Shown here piece by piece: positions 55,927 through 62,098 of a DNA stretch of 64,000 nucleotides. The notes under the pieces are model-generated. The model was not told where the DNA came from. It ran no database searches and saw nothing but the letters and a program-made list of their open reading frames with translations. The translations under genes were made by a program, and so were the position numbers. The DNA is taken from positions 1-64,000 of the forward strand of contig NZ_JAAXPN010000010.1 of the NCBI RefSeq assembly GCF_012396505.1, given 5' to 3'. Source of the DNA: Periweissella fabalis. Its GTDB lineage: Bacteria > Bacillota > Bacilli > Lactobacillales > Lactobacillaceae. Numbering within the stretch: position 1 is the stretch's first letter; each line of letters begins with the position of its first letter.

Positions 55927-56631
55927 ATGAAAATTATTAAAGTAACTGATCAACAAGCTGGTGGGAAAGCTGGTTTTGAAATTTTTAAAGAGGCATTAGC
56001 AAATGGTGCAACAACGTTTGGGTTAGCGACTGGTAGTACACCAGTTACAACATATGCTGAAATTGTTGCTAGTGATCTTGATTTTTCAAAGTCAACATCA
56101 ATCAATTTAGATGAATATGTTGGATTAGCGGCTGATCATGATCAAAGCTACCATTACTTTATGAACAAACATCTATTTAGTAAGAAACCTTTTGCACAAA
56201 CATTCTTACCCGATGGTTTGGCTCCTGATTTAGACACTTTTGTTAAGCAATATCACGAAATTATTGAAAAGCATCCCATTGATTTACAAATTTTAGGAAT
56301 TGGTCAAAATGGTCATATTGGCTTTAATGAACCAGGGACATCATTTGAGGCTAATACACATGTTGTTGATTTAACAGATTCAACAATTGAAGCTAATTCA
56401 CGTTTTTTTGCAAGTCGTGATGAAGTTCCAGCACAAGCAATTAGTATGGGAATTGCTGAAATCTTAAAATCAAAGCAAATTATCGTTGAGGCTTTTGGTA
56501 AAAATAAAGCCGCTGCGGTTAAGAAAATGATTGAAGGACCAATTACTGAGGATGTACCTGCATCAGTTCTCCAAAAGCATGATAATGTGATAGTAATTGT
56601 TGATGAAGACGCAGCAAGTTTACTAGCTTAA
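55927..56631 (+). CDS. nagB: Glucosamine-6-phosphate deaminase
   Basis: Converts GlcN-6-P to Fru-6-P and ammonia, completing amino-sugar catabolism after NagA. The 234-residue protein has the catalytic segment [11 protein letters not shown] with Asp, and [14 protein letters not shown] with the catalytic His and Glu. It is the short, Gram-positive type without the C-terminal allosteric extension. ATG 55927 follows AAGGAG; upstream in-frame starts would overlap the operators. It is remote from nagA (3330) but carries the strongest NagR sites in the window. Confidence 0.96.
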   Translation: MKIIKVTDQQAGGKAGFEIFKEALANGATTFGLATGSTPVTTYAEIVASDLDFSKSTSINLDEYVGLAADHDQSYHYFMNKHLFSKKPFAQTFLPDGLAPDLDTFVKQYHEIIEKHPIDLQILGIGQNGHIGFNEPGTSFEANTHVVDLTDSTIEANSRFFASRDEVPAQAISMGIAEILKSKQIIVEAFGKNKAAAVKKMIEGPITEDVPASVLQKHDNVIVIVDEDAASLLA

Positions 56632-56662
56632 ATAATGATTATAAAATGTTATTGAATAAGTA

Positions 56663-56691
56663 TTGACAGCGCTTTCATAATTTTGTATTAT
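56663..56691 (+). promoter_or_regulatory. Promoter overlapped by a perfect cre site
   Basis: -35 TTGACA (56663-56668), 17-bp spacer, -10 TATTAT (56686-56691). TGACAGCGCTTTCA (56664-56677), read on the other strand as TGAAAGCGCTGTCA, matches the CcpA consensus TGWAANCGNTNWCA at every position and overlaps the -35. CcpA repression is expected. It fires into the small RNA region rather than a gene. Confidence 0.82.
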
Positions 56692-56697
56692 AATAGC

Positions 56698-56777
56698 AGT
56701 AAGAAGTAATTCTTACCTTCTAATCAATTCTCTTTCTCTCTTATGCCGACCTTTCGTCTTTTGACGGAAGGTTTTTG
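56698..56777 (+). ncRNA. Candidate CcpA-controlled small RNA (~80 nt)
   Basis: From the predicted start the sequence forms a 5' hairpin GTAAGAA-GTAA-TTCTTAC (56699-56716). An unpaired pyrimidine-rich linker with TTCTCTTTCTCTCTT follows, then a terminator ACCTTTCGTC-TTTT-GACGGAAGGT (56749-56772) with T5. CU-rich loops that can pair with GGAG ribosome sites are typical of Gram-positive trans-acting sRNAs. No ORF with a ribosome site is inside. The function is inferred. Confidence 0.65.
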
Positions 56778-56785
56778 TGTTGTCG

Positions 56786-56794
56786 TGGTATAAT
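56786..56794 (+). promoter_or_regulatory. Extended -10 promoter of the following small gene
   Basis: TGGTATAAT (extended -10) at 56786-56794, 32 bases before the TTG start. No good -35. Confidence 0.5.
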
Positions 56795-56825
56795 AATAAA
56801 TGAGTATAATACGGAGGATAGTAGC

Positions 56826-57128
56826 TTGAATGAAGTATTAGATTTAATTGAAGAAATTACACGATTAGATAATACCAAGTATATTGAGATTGGTAATTTA
56901 ACGCATAATGGTCGAGCTGAAGCTGCCGCTGAGAAGGGATTCATTAAAGAGGTGCGAATCTTAAAGTTAAATATTCCGCATTCAAAGCACGTTGAATTAT
57001 ATGAGCAATTAGTTAACCAACGCCATCAAATGCCAACGTGGGAAATGACCTCGTGGGATGAATGGCCTAAAGATCAGCAAATGGAACAAGAAATCCAGGC
57101 AATTTTAGCTGAAAATAAAGTTGGTTAA
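56826..57128 (+). CDS. Conserved-looking small protein of unknown function
   Basis: A 100-residue soluble, acidic protein that I do not recognise. It starts MNEVLDLIEEITRLDN, has a central IEIGNLTHNGRAEAAAEKGF and a Trp-rich stretch MPTWEMTSWDEWPKD, and ends in a charged helix. No membrane segment, Cys motif or known nucleotide site is visible. TTG 56826 is selected because GGAGG (56813-56817) lies 8 bases upstream; a more upstream ATG lies before that site. It follows the small RNA and precedes a MarR gene by 74 bases on the same strand. Confidence 0.7.
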   Translation: MNEVLDLIEEITRLDNTKYIEIGNLTHNGRAEAAAEKGFIKEVRILKLNIPHSKHVELYEQLVNQRHQMPTWEMTSWDEWPKDQQMEQEIQAILAENKVG

Positions 57129-57202
57129 GAAATTAGTATAGTATATTAACCACATTCATGGTATTTTAACTAATGGTAGTGTTTTAAAGAAGGGAGGCGC
57201 AG

Positions 57203-57670
57203 ATGAAAACTGAACTATTGGAACAATACATAGATGCATATTTGGTATATTTAAAGTATTTGGGCGATATTATTGCACATTCTGCAGCGCGATTTAATCT
57301 TTCATTTGAACAATACTTAATTATTCGTGAAATTGCGCGTCGTGAAAAAGTTACATTAACAGACATTGTTGACGAACGTAATGTAACACGAGCTGCAGTT
57401 TCACGCCAAATTAAAGTGCTTTTAAAACGCAATTATATTTTTCAAGAAGCAGATGTTCATGACCGTCGGCGGATGTTTTTACACTTAACTACTGATGGGA
57501 AAGAAGCTGAGCGTGTTATTAGTAAGCGGATGCGTGATCGCTTTAATGGTTGGATTGATGTTTTCGGGACGGAAAGAGCTGAAGACATTTTAGAATTTAT
57601 TATGGATTTTGGTGAATTAGTTACTAAGGAAGTCAAAAACGATGATGCCAATTTAGCTAGTAAGTCGTAA
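57203..57670 (+). CDS. MarR-family transcriptional regulator
   Basis: A 155-residue winged-helix protein. The recognition region runs VTLTDIVDERNVTRAAVSRQIKVL (~50-75) and the wing contains DRRRMFLHLTTDGKEA, both typical of MarR. Dimerisation helices lie at both ends. No adjacent efflux pump or oxidoreductase tells its target; neighbours are an unknown small gene and manA, which has its own control. GGGAGGCG precedes the ATG at 57203. Confidence 0.9.
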   Translation: MKTELLEQYIDAYLVYLKYLGDIIAHSAARFNLSFEQYLIIREIARREKVTLTDIVDERNVTRAAVSRQIKVLLKRNYIFQEADVHDRRRMFLHLTTDGKEAERVISKRMRDRFNGWIDVFGTERAEDILEFIMDFGELVTKEVKNDDANLASKS

Positions 57671-57685
57671 TAAAAAATATGATAT

Positions 57686-57723
57686 AAAAGAGGCTGGAAA
57701 ATATATTTCTAGTCTCTTTTATA
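57686..57723 (+). terminator. Terminator of the marR gene
   Basis: A 15-bp stem with G-U pairs, AAAAGAGGCTGGAAA (57686-57700) / TTTCTAGTCTCTTTT (57706-57720). Confidence 0.85.
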
Positions 57724-57799
57724 CTTTTTTATAACAAGTGTTACTAAATATATTTAGCTTGTAATGTGAGTTGGGTTTAGTAAAGTAAAAATTTTACAA

Positions 57800-57836
57800 T
57801 GAAAGCCTTTTCATAATTAAAGAGAACGGTTACAAT
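57800..57836 (+). promoter_or_regulatory. manA control region with a cre-like site
   Basis: TGAAAGCCTTTTCA (57800-57813) fits the cre consensus except for the central G. It overlaps the likely -35 (TTTTCA, 57808-57813), with TACAAT (57831-57836) as -10 at 17 bp. Confidence 0.6.
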
Positions 57837-57864
57837 TTAGTTATCTAAACTATGGAGGCTTATT

Positions 57865-58821
57865 ATGGGACAACCATTATTTTTAATCCCAGAATTACAT
57901 AATAAAATTTGGGGTGGAACGGCGTTAGGTACTTTTTTTGATTTTAAGTTAGCAAGCGATCATGTTGGTGAGGCATGGGTTATTTCAGCTCATCCAAATG
58001 GAGTCGATAAAATTGGTAACGGGCAGTATAACAATCAAACATTAGCTGACGTTTGGCATCACCATAAAGAATTATTTGGTGGCTCAAAAGCCGAAAAATT
58101 TCCATTATTAGTGAAATTTCTTGATGCTAAAGAAGATTTATCAATCCAAGTCCATCCAGACGATGATTATGCCAAAGTTCATGCCCATGAATTAGGGAAG
58201 ACTGAATGTTGGTATATCTTAGATGCCAAGCCAAATGCTAAGATATATTTTGGCCATAATGCACAAACTAAAACTGAATTAGCAACTATGATTAAAAACA
58301 AAGCTTGGGATAAATTATTTAGGGAAGTACCGGTTAAAGCAGGTGAATTTTACTATATTCCTGCTGGAACAGTACATGCTTTAGGAGCGGGTGTTTTAGC
58401 GCTTGAAGTTCAACAAAGTTCAGATACAACATATCGAATTTATGATTTTGATCGAGTTGATCAAACTACAGGTAAATTACGCGAATTACATTTAGCAGAC
58501 GCAATTAATGTCATTAATGTACCATCAAAAGAGCAAGCTGTGTTACCTATCACTGAAAAAATAGCAGCTAATACTAAAACATTACTTGCTGATGAAAAGT
58601 ATTTTAATGTTATTAAATGGGACATCGAGCAACAAGCACAAAAATTTACACAAAATCCTGATACTTATACCTTAGCAGTCATTATCTCAGGAAATGGTAT
58701 GCTAACAATTGATAATCAGAGATACGAATTAGTAAAAGGGCAGGCCTTAATTTTACCAAGTAATGTACATGAATGGACGATTGATGGAGGTTTAACGGTA
58801 GTCTTTAGTCAGCCTAAATAA
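57865..58821 (+). CDS. manA: Mannose-6-phosphate isomerase, class I
   Basis: Interconverts mannose-6-P and fructose-6-P. The 318-residue zinc cupin enzyme begins PLFLIPELHNKIWGG and carries the zinc ligands in SIQVHPDD, KTECWYIL and GTVHALGAG. The length matches short Gram-positive ManA. TGGAGGC precedes the ATG at 57865. A cre-like site overlaps its promoter. It is monocistronic; 27 bases after its stop lies the promoter of the large structured RNA. Confidence 0.95.
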   Translation: MGQPLFLIPELHNKIWGGTALGTFFDFKLASDHVGEAWVISAHPNGVDKIGNGQYNNQTLADVWHHHKELFGGSKAEKFPLLVKFLDAKEDLSIQVHPDDDYAKVHAHELGKTECWYILDAKPNAKIYFGHNAQTKTELATMIKNKAWDKLFREVPVKAGEFYYIPAGTVHALGAGVLALEVQQSSDTTYRIYDFDRVDQTTGKLRELHLADAINVINVPSKEQAVLPITEKIAANTKTLLADEKYFNVIKWDIEQQAQKFTQNPDTYTLAVIISGNGMLTIDNQRYELVKGQALILPSNVHEWTIDGGLTVVFSQPK

Positions 58822-58847
58822 AATATTCTCAAAGTGAAGCATTTTTA

Positions 58848-58876
58848 TTGAAAAGTAAACGCTTACATGATAGTAT
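58848..58876 (+). promoter_or_regulatory. Promoter with an internal cre site
   Basis: -35 TTGAAA (58848-58853), 17-bp spacer, -10 TAGTAT (58871-58876). The spacer is a cre-like palindrome: AGTAAACGCTTACA (58854-58867), read on the other strand as TGTAAGCGTTTACT, matches TGWAANCGNTNWCA at 13 of 14 positions. CcpA bound there would block polymerase. Confidence 0.8.
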
Positions 58877-58882
58877 ATAGGC

Positions 58883-59185
58883 ATAAGGAAGAATCGAAAA
58901 GGTAGTGCTACCGGATAAGTTTTACTTGCGGACACACCACCGGAGATTCGCTCAAGTCTAGGGGATGGTTATACAAACTCTAGCTAGGCGTGCAGATTTG
59001 GTAATACTTTCATTGAAATAACATATTGTTAATTTACTTGAACAGAAGTGGAAAGTGCAAATCGTCAACGGTAAACGTTAAGACCAATTTATGAAGGTTG
59101 GATTAGTGATCATAAAGTGGCATGATTCTTCCAAAAGTAACATAGTCGGACTAGACACCTCGCGAGAGGCTGGCTAGTCCTTTTT
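58883..59185 (+). ncRNA. Candidate large structured noncoding RNA, family not recognised
   Basis: The RNA of about 300 nt is closed by a perfect 9-bp stem GGAAGAATC (58887-58895) / GATTCTTCC (59124-59132). Inside are CTAGGG/CTCTAG (58958-58963 / 58978-58983), a nested pair GATTTG/CAAATC (58995-59000 / 59058-59063) around ACTTTC/GAAAGT (59006-59011 / 59051-59056) around an 8-bp hairpin (59016-59035), and AACG/CGTT inside GTC/GAC (59064-59084). A terminator follows (59148-59185: GGACTAG...CTAGTCC, CCTC-GCGA-GAGG, T5). No long ORF is present. Core motifs of tmRNA, RNase P and SRP RNA are absent. Confidence 0.7.
59148..59185 (+). terminator. Terminator of the structured RNA
   Basis: Outer stem GGACTAG (59148-59154) / CTAGTCC (59174-59180), inner CCTC-GCGA-GAGG (59158-59169), then TTTTT. 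Confidence 0.9.
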
Positions 59186-59369
59186 ATTTGCAAAAAAATT
59201 AATAAAAGGCTTAAATTTAAATAGTAGATAATTAATTTAATGATAATTAAATACATTTAATTAAATCGATATTTTAGTAATCAATTAAATTTTAAGCACT
59301 TATAAAATGAGCAACTAAACTACCGATAATTGTGTTTATCAAATTTACATTATTTATTAGATAAAAACA
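59186..59369. other. AT-rich spacer before the acetyltransferase gene, nothing seen
   Basis: Very AT-rich. No ORF with a ribosome site, no hairpin of note, and no short hydrophobic peptide gene on either strand. Confidence 0.5.
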
Positions 59370-59398
59370 TTGTTATGTAAGCAAATCTACTATATAAT
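59370..59398 (+). promoter_or_regulatory. Promoter of the acetyltransferase/Rgg-like pair
   Basis: TTGTTA (59370-59375), 17-bp spacer, perfect TATAAT (59393-59398). Confidence 0.78.
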
Positions 59399-59445
59399 TT
59401 ACGCTGCAATAAAATTTTATGGTATCGGTAAAGGAACAAAACGAC

Positions 59446-59967
59446 ATGTCTGAATTAAAATTACAAGTGGCAACAGTCGCCGATTTACCAATTGTCATGA
59501 AGATTACCAACCAAGCAAAAGCATTGCTTAAAGCAGATGGAATCAATCAATGGCAAATGGGTTATCCAAGTGAAGTTGACTTTGAAAATGATATGAAAGA
59601 AGAACATCTTTATGTAGCAAAACTCGATGATGAAACTGTTGGGTTTATTGCTTTGATTGATGGTTTAGATCAAGCATATCAAATTATTGAAAATGGGGCG
59701 TGGTTAAATAACGACGAACCATATTATACAATCCACCGAGTTGCGGTAAGTAGTGATGCTAGTGGCCAAAAATTAGGCGAGCGGATGTTACGCGCAGCAG
59801 TGGAAAAAAGTTTAGAACTCGGTCCGGATGCAAAAAGTGTTCGGGTTGATACCCATCCAGATAATAAACGCATGCAATATTTATTGAATAAAATTGGTTT
59901 TGTATTAACGGGGCATATCTTTATTAACGATGGTGAATTACGTTATGCCTATGAATACATGAGATAA
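59446..59967 (+). CDS. GNAT-family N-acetyltransferase
   Basis: A 173-residue acetyltransferase. The acetyl-CoA-binding region is visible in IHRVAVSSDASGQKLGERML (~92-111), with the preceding VGFIALIDG strand and the later IGFVLTGHIFINDGE. The likely target is a small molecule or protein N-terminus, which cannot be told. ATG 59446 follows AAAGGA at fair spacing; an earlier in-frame ATG at 59419 has no site. It lies 22 bases before the Rgg-like regulator and probably shares its transcript. Confidence 0.86.
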   Translation: MSELKLQVATVADLPIVMKITNQAKALLKADGINQWQMGYPSEVDFENDMKEEHLYVAKLDDETVGFIALIDGLDQAYQIIENGAWLNNDEPYYTIHRVAVSSDASGQKLGERMLRAAVEKSLELGPDAKSVRVDTHPDNKRMQYLLNKIGFVLTGHIFINDGELRYAYEYMR

Positions 59968-59989
59968 ATTTATTTGTGAGGAAGAGCCT

Positions 59990-60814
59990 ATGAAAACTCC
60001 CCCGTACGTATGTTTATATCCAAATAGCGGTAAAAATGTTAACAATCGTAAGCCTGCGTCAGTTAAGATTGATTTTCGGGTTACGAATGCTTTAATTATT
60101 GAACTTGATAAGCGTCATAAGATAAAACAAGTTGATTTAGCTGGTGGTAATATATGCCAGCCAGCAGTTAGTAGGGTTTTAAGTGGTGATAGTTCAGCGT
60201 TGAGTTTTAAAACGCTTTTAGTTTTTGGAAAACAATACGATATGGTGGGCGGCTTAACACATAGCGTCAATCCTGATGTGTTTGCAGAAGTATCTAAAGC
60301 ATATCTAAATAATAACAAACGGCAATTTGCAGAGAAACTTGAGCAAATTAAATATAAAGATTTAATCGATATTATTGATAAGCTCTTATATCATGTATAC
60401 GATATGGTACTGCTTAATACTAAAGGGAAATATCAGCAAGTTATTGAAGGTCAATATCAGCTGGGCCAATTTATTGCTCAAAGTCGATATATTAGAATTG
60501 AATTAATGTATTACAATCAATTGGCAATTGCTTATCTAAATTTGAATCAGATAACTGACCTTGATCGTATTTTTGCCCATATATTAGCTTTATTAAAGCA
60601 ATACAAAGAACGACAAGAAGTTGATGATGAATTGCATTATATGCATGCAATGCTAGGCTATGAAACTTTACAAAGACATATGCGACAACATAATCAGGAT
60701 AAGAAATTAGATATTCTTTCACAGAAAATGAGAATTTGGTATACCAGCCAAAGTCACCACGCTGGTGTTATTGCAGGAGTTTCCTCTTTAGTAAGTAATT
60801 TAAAGAATAAATAA
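59990..60814 (+). CDS. Rgg/RNPP-like regulator (HTH plus helical repeat domain)
   Basis: A 274-residue protein with an atypical XRE-type helix-turn-helix after a short N-terminal extension (~33-85, with KIKQVDLAGGNICQPAVSRVL) and an all-helical C-terminal region (~90-270) that resembles the TPR-like domain of Rgg regulators, for example LMYYNQLAIAYLNLNQITDL. Rgg proteins usually answer to short secreted peptides. No peptide gene or peptide exporter is seen beside it. TGAGGAAGAG precedes the ATG at 59990. The call is by architecture; the HTH is divergent. Confidence 0.65.
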   Translation: MKTPPYVCLYPNSGKNVNNRKPASVKIDFRVTNALIIELDKRHKIKQVDLAGGNICQPAVSRVLSGDSSALSFKTLLVFGKQYDMVGGLTHSVNPDVFAEVSKAYLNNNKRQFAEKLEQIKYKDLIDIIDKLLYHVYDMVLLNTKGKYQQVIEGQYQLGQFIAQSRYIRIELMYYNQLAIAYLNLNQITDLDRIFAHILALLKQYKERQEVDDELHYMHAMLGYETLQRHMRQHNQDKKLDILSQKMRIWYTSQSHHAGVIAGVSSLVSNLKNK

Positions 60815-60826
60815 AAAAATGAACCT

Positions 60827-60972
60827 GTGACAAAAGCCAGGCAATATTGAAATACACTAAAAACCCCATTTGAAGAATTCCTTCAATGGGGTTTTTAGTG
60901 TATTGTTTCGAATATATTGGACTGTTGAATCGTATTTTAGTAGCGAATTACTACTAGCAAAGGAACGTCACT
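60827..60972. repeat. Dispersed terminator-centred repeat, copy 7
   Basis: The ends are GTGAC (60827-60831) and GTCAC (60968-60972). The right flank TTCGAATATATTGGACT, then CGTATTTTAGTAGCGAATTACTACTAGC, is the best-preserved arm and matches, in inverted orientation, the left arms at 53391 and 55671. Confidence 0.7.
60851..60904. terminator. Bidirectional terminator between the Rgg-like gene and usp
   Basis: A 20-bp stem, 60851-60870 with 60885-60904, core AACCCCATT, extended by GAAG/CTTC after one bulged base. It serves convergent genes. Confidence 0.9.
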
Positions 60973-60983
60973 CAATCATTTTG

Positions 60984-61433
60984 TTATTTAGTACGTACAA
61001 CTAAAACGTCAATGTCGGCAACTCGTGTAACGTATTCAGTTACGGAACCAATTAGAATTCGCTCAACGGTATTTAAACCAGTGGCCCCAATCATAATTAA
61101 ATCGGCATTAACGGCTTTAGGTGCTTCCTTAGCAATAATTGCTTTAGGAGAACCATATTCAATTGTATAACTAACATTGGTAATACCGGCTGTCTTAGCT
61201 TTTTCAACATAGCTATCGAGTGTCTTTTTGGCAGTTTCAGATACTTCTTCAACCATTGATGTGTCAAATGAAGATACATTTTGGAAAGCTCTAGTATCAA
61301 TGACATGCAGAATGTGTAGATGTGCATTGTTACCATTACGAAGAGTTACGGCAATTGCTTTGTCTAAAGCTAATTCAGCTTCTTTTGATCCATCAACTGG
61401 AATAAGGATATTTAAATAACGTTGGTCTAACAT
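60984..61433 (-). CDS. Universal stress protein (UspA family)
   Basis: A 149-residue Usp-fold protein that starts YLNILIPVDGSKEAELAL and carries the ATP-binding signature as GATGLNTVERILIGSVTEYV (G-x2-G-x9-G-S/T). ATP-binding Usp proteins accumulate under stress; the exact task is unknown. Start 61433 (minus strand) is used because CTGAGG lies 8 bases upstream; the in-frame ATG at 61454 would place that site inside the gene. It follows the small membrane-protein gene (82 bases) and the 6S-like RNA on the same strand. Confidence 0.93.
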   Translation of the reverse strand: MLDQRYLNILIPVDGSKEAELALDKAIAVTLRNGNNAHLHILHVIDTRAFQNVSSFDTSMVEEVSETAKKTLDSYVEKAKTAGITNVSYTIEYGSPKAIIAKEAPKAVNADLIMIGATGLNTVERILIGSVTEYVTRVADIDVLVVRTK

Positions 61434-61514
61434 AATAGATACCTCAGCTTTCATGTTTTATAGTCCACTTATTATCTATATTATAGTTTAAAACCAGGTG
61501 TTAAACAAATAATA

Positions 61515-61802
61515 TCATAAGTATTTTTTTAAGAAAACACTAAATTGCCAGGTAAGTGCTATCGTAGTTAGCATACTAATAATCATGAATATCGTCGCAA
61601 TTATTAAATAGCCTAATAGGTTAGTAATAATGATAATTAGACCTAAAATAATAAAAAGAAGACCATAAAAGCGACAAAATTTTGTTAATTGTGGTTTATT
61701 AGTAACAGTAATTCCTAACAAATTAGTATTTTGATGATGCCATAAATAGCCACCAATAAAAACGATAATAGCTCCCAAAATTGTGACGAGAACAAGTAAC
61801 AT
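61515..61802 (-). CDS. Small integral membrane protein, unknown function
   Basis: A 95-residue hydrophobic protein with three predicted membrane segments (~3-21, ~45-62, ~65-88) and a polar loop containing WHHQNTNLLGITVTNKP. No known motif was recognised; it might belong to one of the small DUF families of Firmicutes. Start 61802 follows AAAGGA at correct spacing; upstream in-frame codons run into the terminator at 61831. Its place between a 6S/Lacto-usp-like RNA and usp is the published gene order for that RNA motif. Confidence 0.72.
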   Translation of the reverse strand: MLLVLVTILGAIIVFIGGYLWHHQNTNLLGITVTNKPQLTKFCRFYGLLFIILGLIIIITNLLGYLIIATIFMIISMLTTIALTWQFSVFLKKYL

Positions 61803-61830
61803 AAGGGAAATTCCTTTCAGAATAAAATAT

Positions 61831-61858
61831 AAAAAAAGAGTAGGGGGCAACCCTACTC
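61831..61858 (-). terminator. Terminator of the 6S-like RNA
   Basis: Minus strand GAGTAGGG (61858-61851) / CCCTACTC (61845-61838) followed by T7. Confidence 0.9.
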
Positions 61859-62050
61859 CAGAACACCAATATGGTACCGTTAGAAAATCATTCAGTTTGA
61901 CCCCGATAAACGAGGTGGTCATCTCAAGAATTAAGATTACGTTACCAAATGTATGGCGTACATGCAGTTAAAACCATCCATGACCGAATATAGTTACTTG
62001 TAAGGCAAAGCTGAAATAAGTAGATTTTCGCGTATACCTTAGAAATCCTT
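61831..62050 (-). ncRNA. ssrS: 6S RNA / Lacto-usp-type RNA candidate
   Basis: A minus-strand RNA of about 220 nt with a rod-like fold. Closing helix GAAAATC/GATTTTC (62029-62023 with 61889-61883), then TTTCAG-C-TTTG / CAAACTGAA (62016-62006 with 61899-61891), then a central bubble whose 3' side carries a hairpin ACCTCG-TTTAT-CGGGGT (61916-61900), then GGTCAT/ATGACC (61985-61980 with 61922-61917), capped by ATGTA-CGCCA-TACAT. A bubble with a 3'-side hairpin is the 6S layout. -10 TATACT lies at 62062-62057. It ends in a terminator at 61858-61831. The gene order RNA, hypothetical gene, usp is that reported for the Lacto-usp motif. Confidence 0.72.
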
Positions 62051-62098
62051 ACCTAAAGTATAACAATTTTTACAGTGAAATAAAACTTTTTGTTTTGG

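Noticed and set aside
58883-59185. tmRNA, RNase P RNA or a T-box for the structured RNA
   Set aside because: There is no GGGGACG start or tRNA-like CCA end, no GAGGAAAGTCC core of RNase P and no GGTGGNACC T-box. It lies 260 bases before a gene that has its own promoter.
59186-60983. Short hydrophobic signalling-peptide gene for the Rgg-like regulator
   Set aside because: Short ATG reading frames on both strands stop within a few codons (for example ATGAACCTGTGA at 60820) and none has a ribosome site.
61803-61922. N-terminal extension of the small membrane protein (start at 61922)
   Set aside because: The extension would be translated through the 6S-like RNA 3' end and its terminator; the ATG at 61802 has a proper AAAGGA site.
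61831-62050. M-box (magnesium) riboswitch for the RNA upstream of the membrane gene
   Set aside because: A TTAGGTAAGG...GGATG...GCCATACA resemblance was noticed, but most M-box core elements are missing, and the rod with central bubble and usp context fit 6S/Lacto-usp better.
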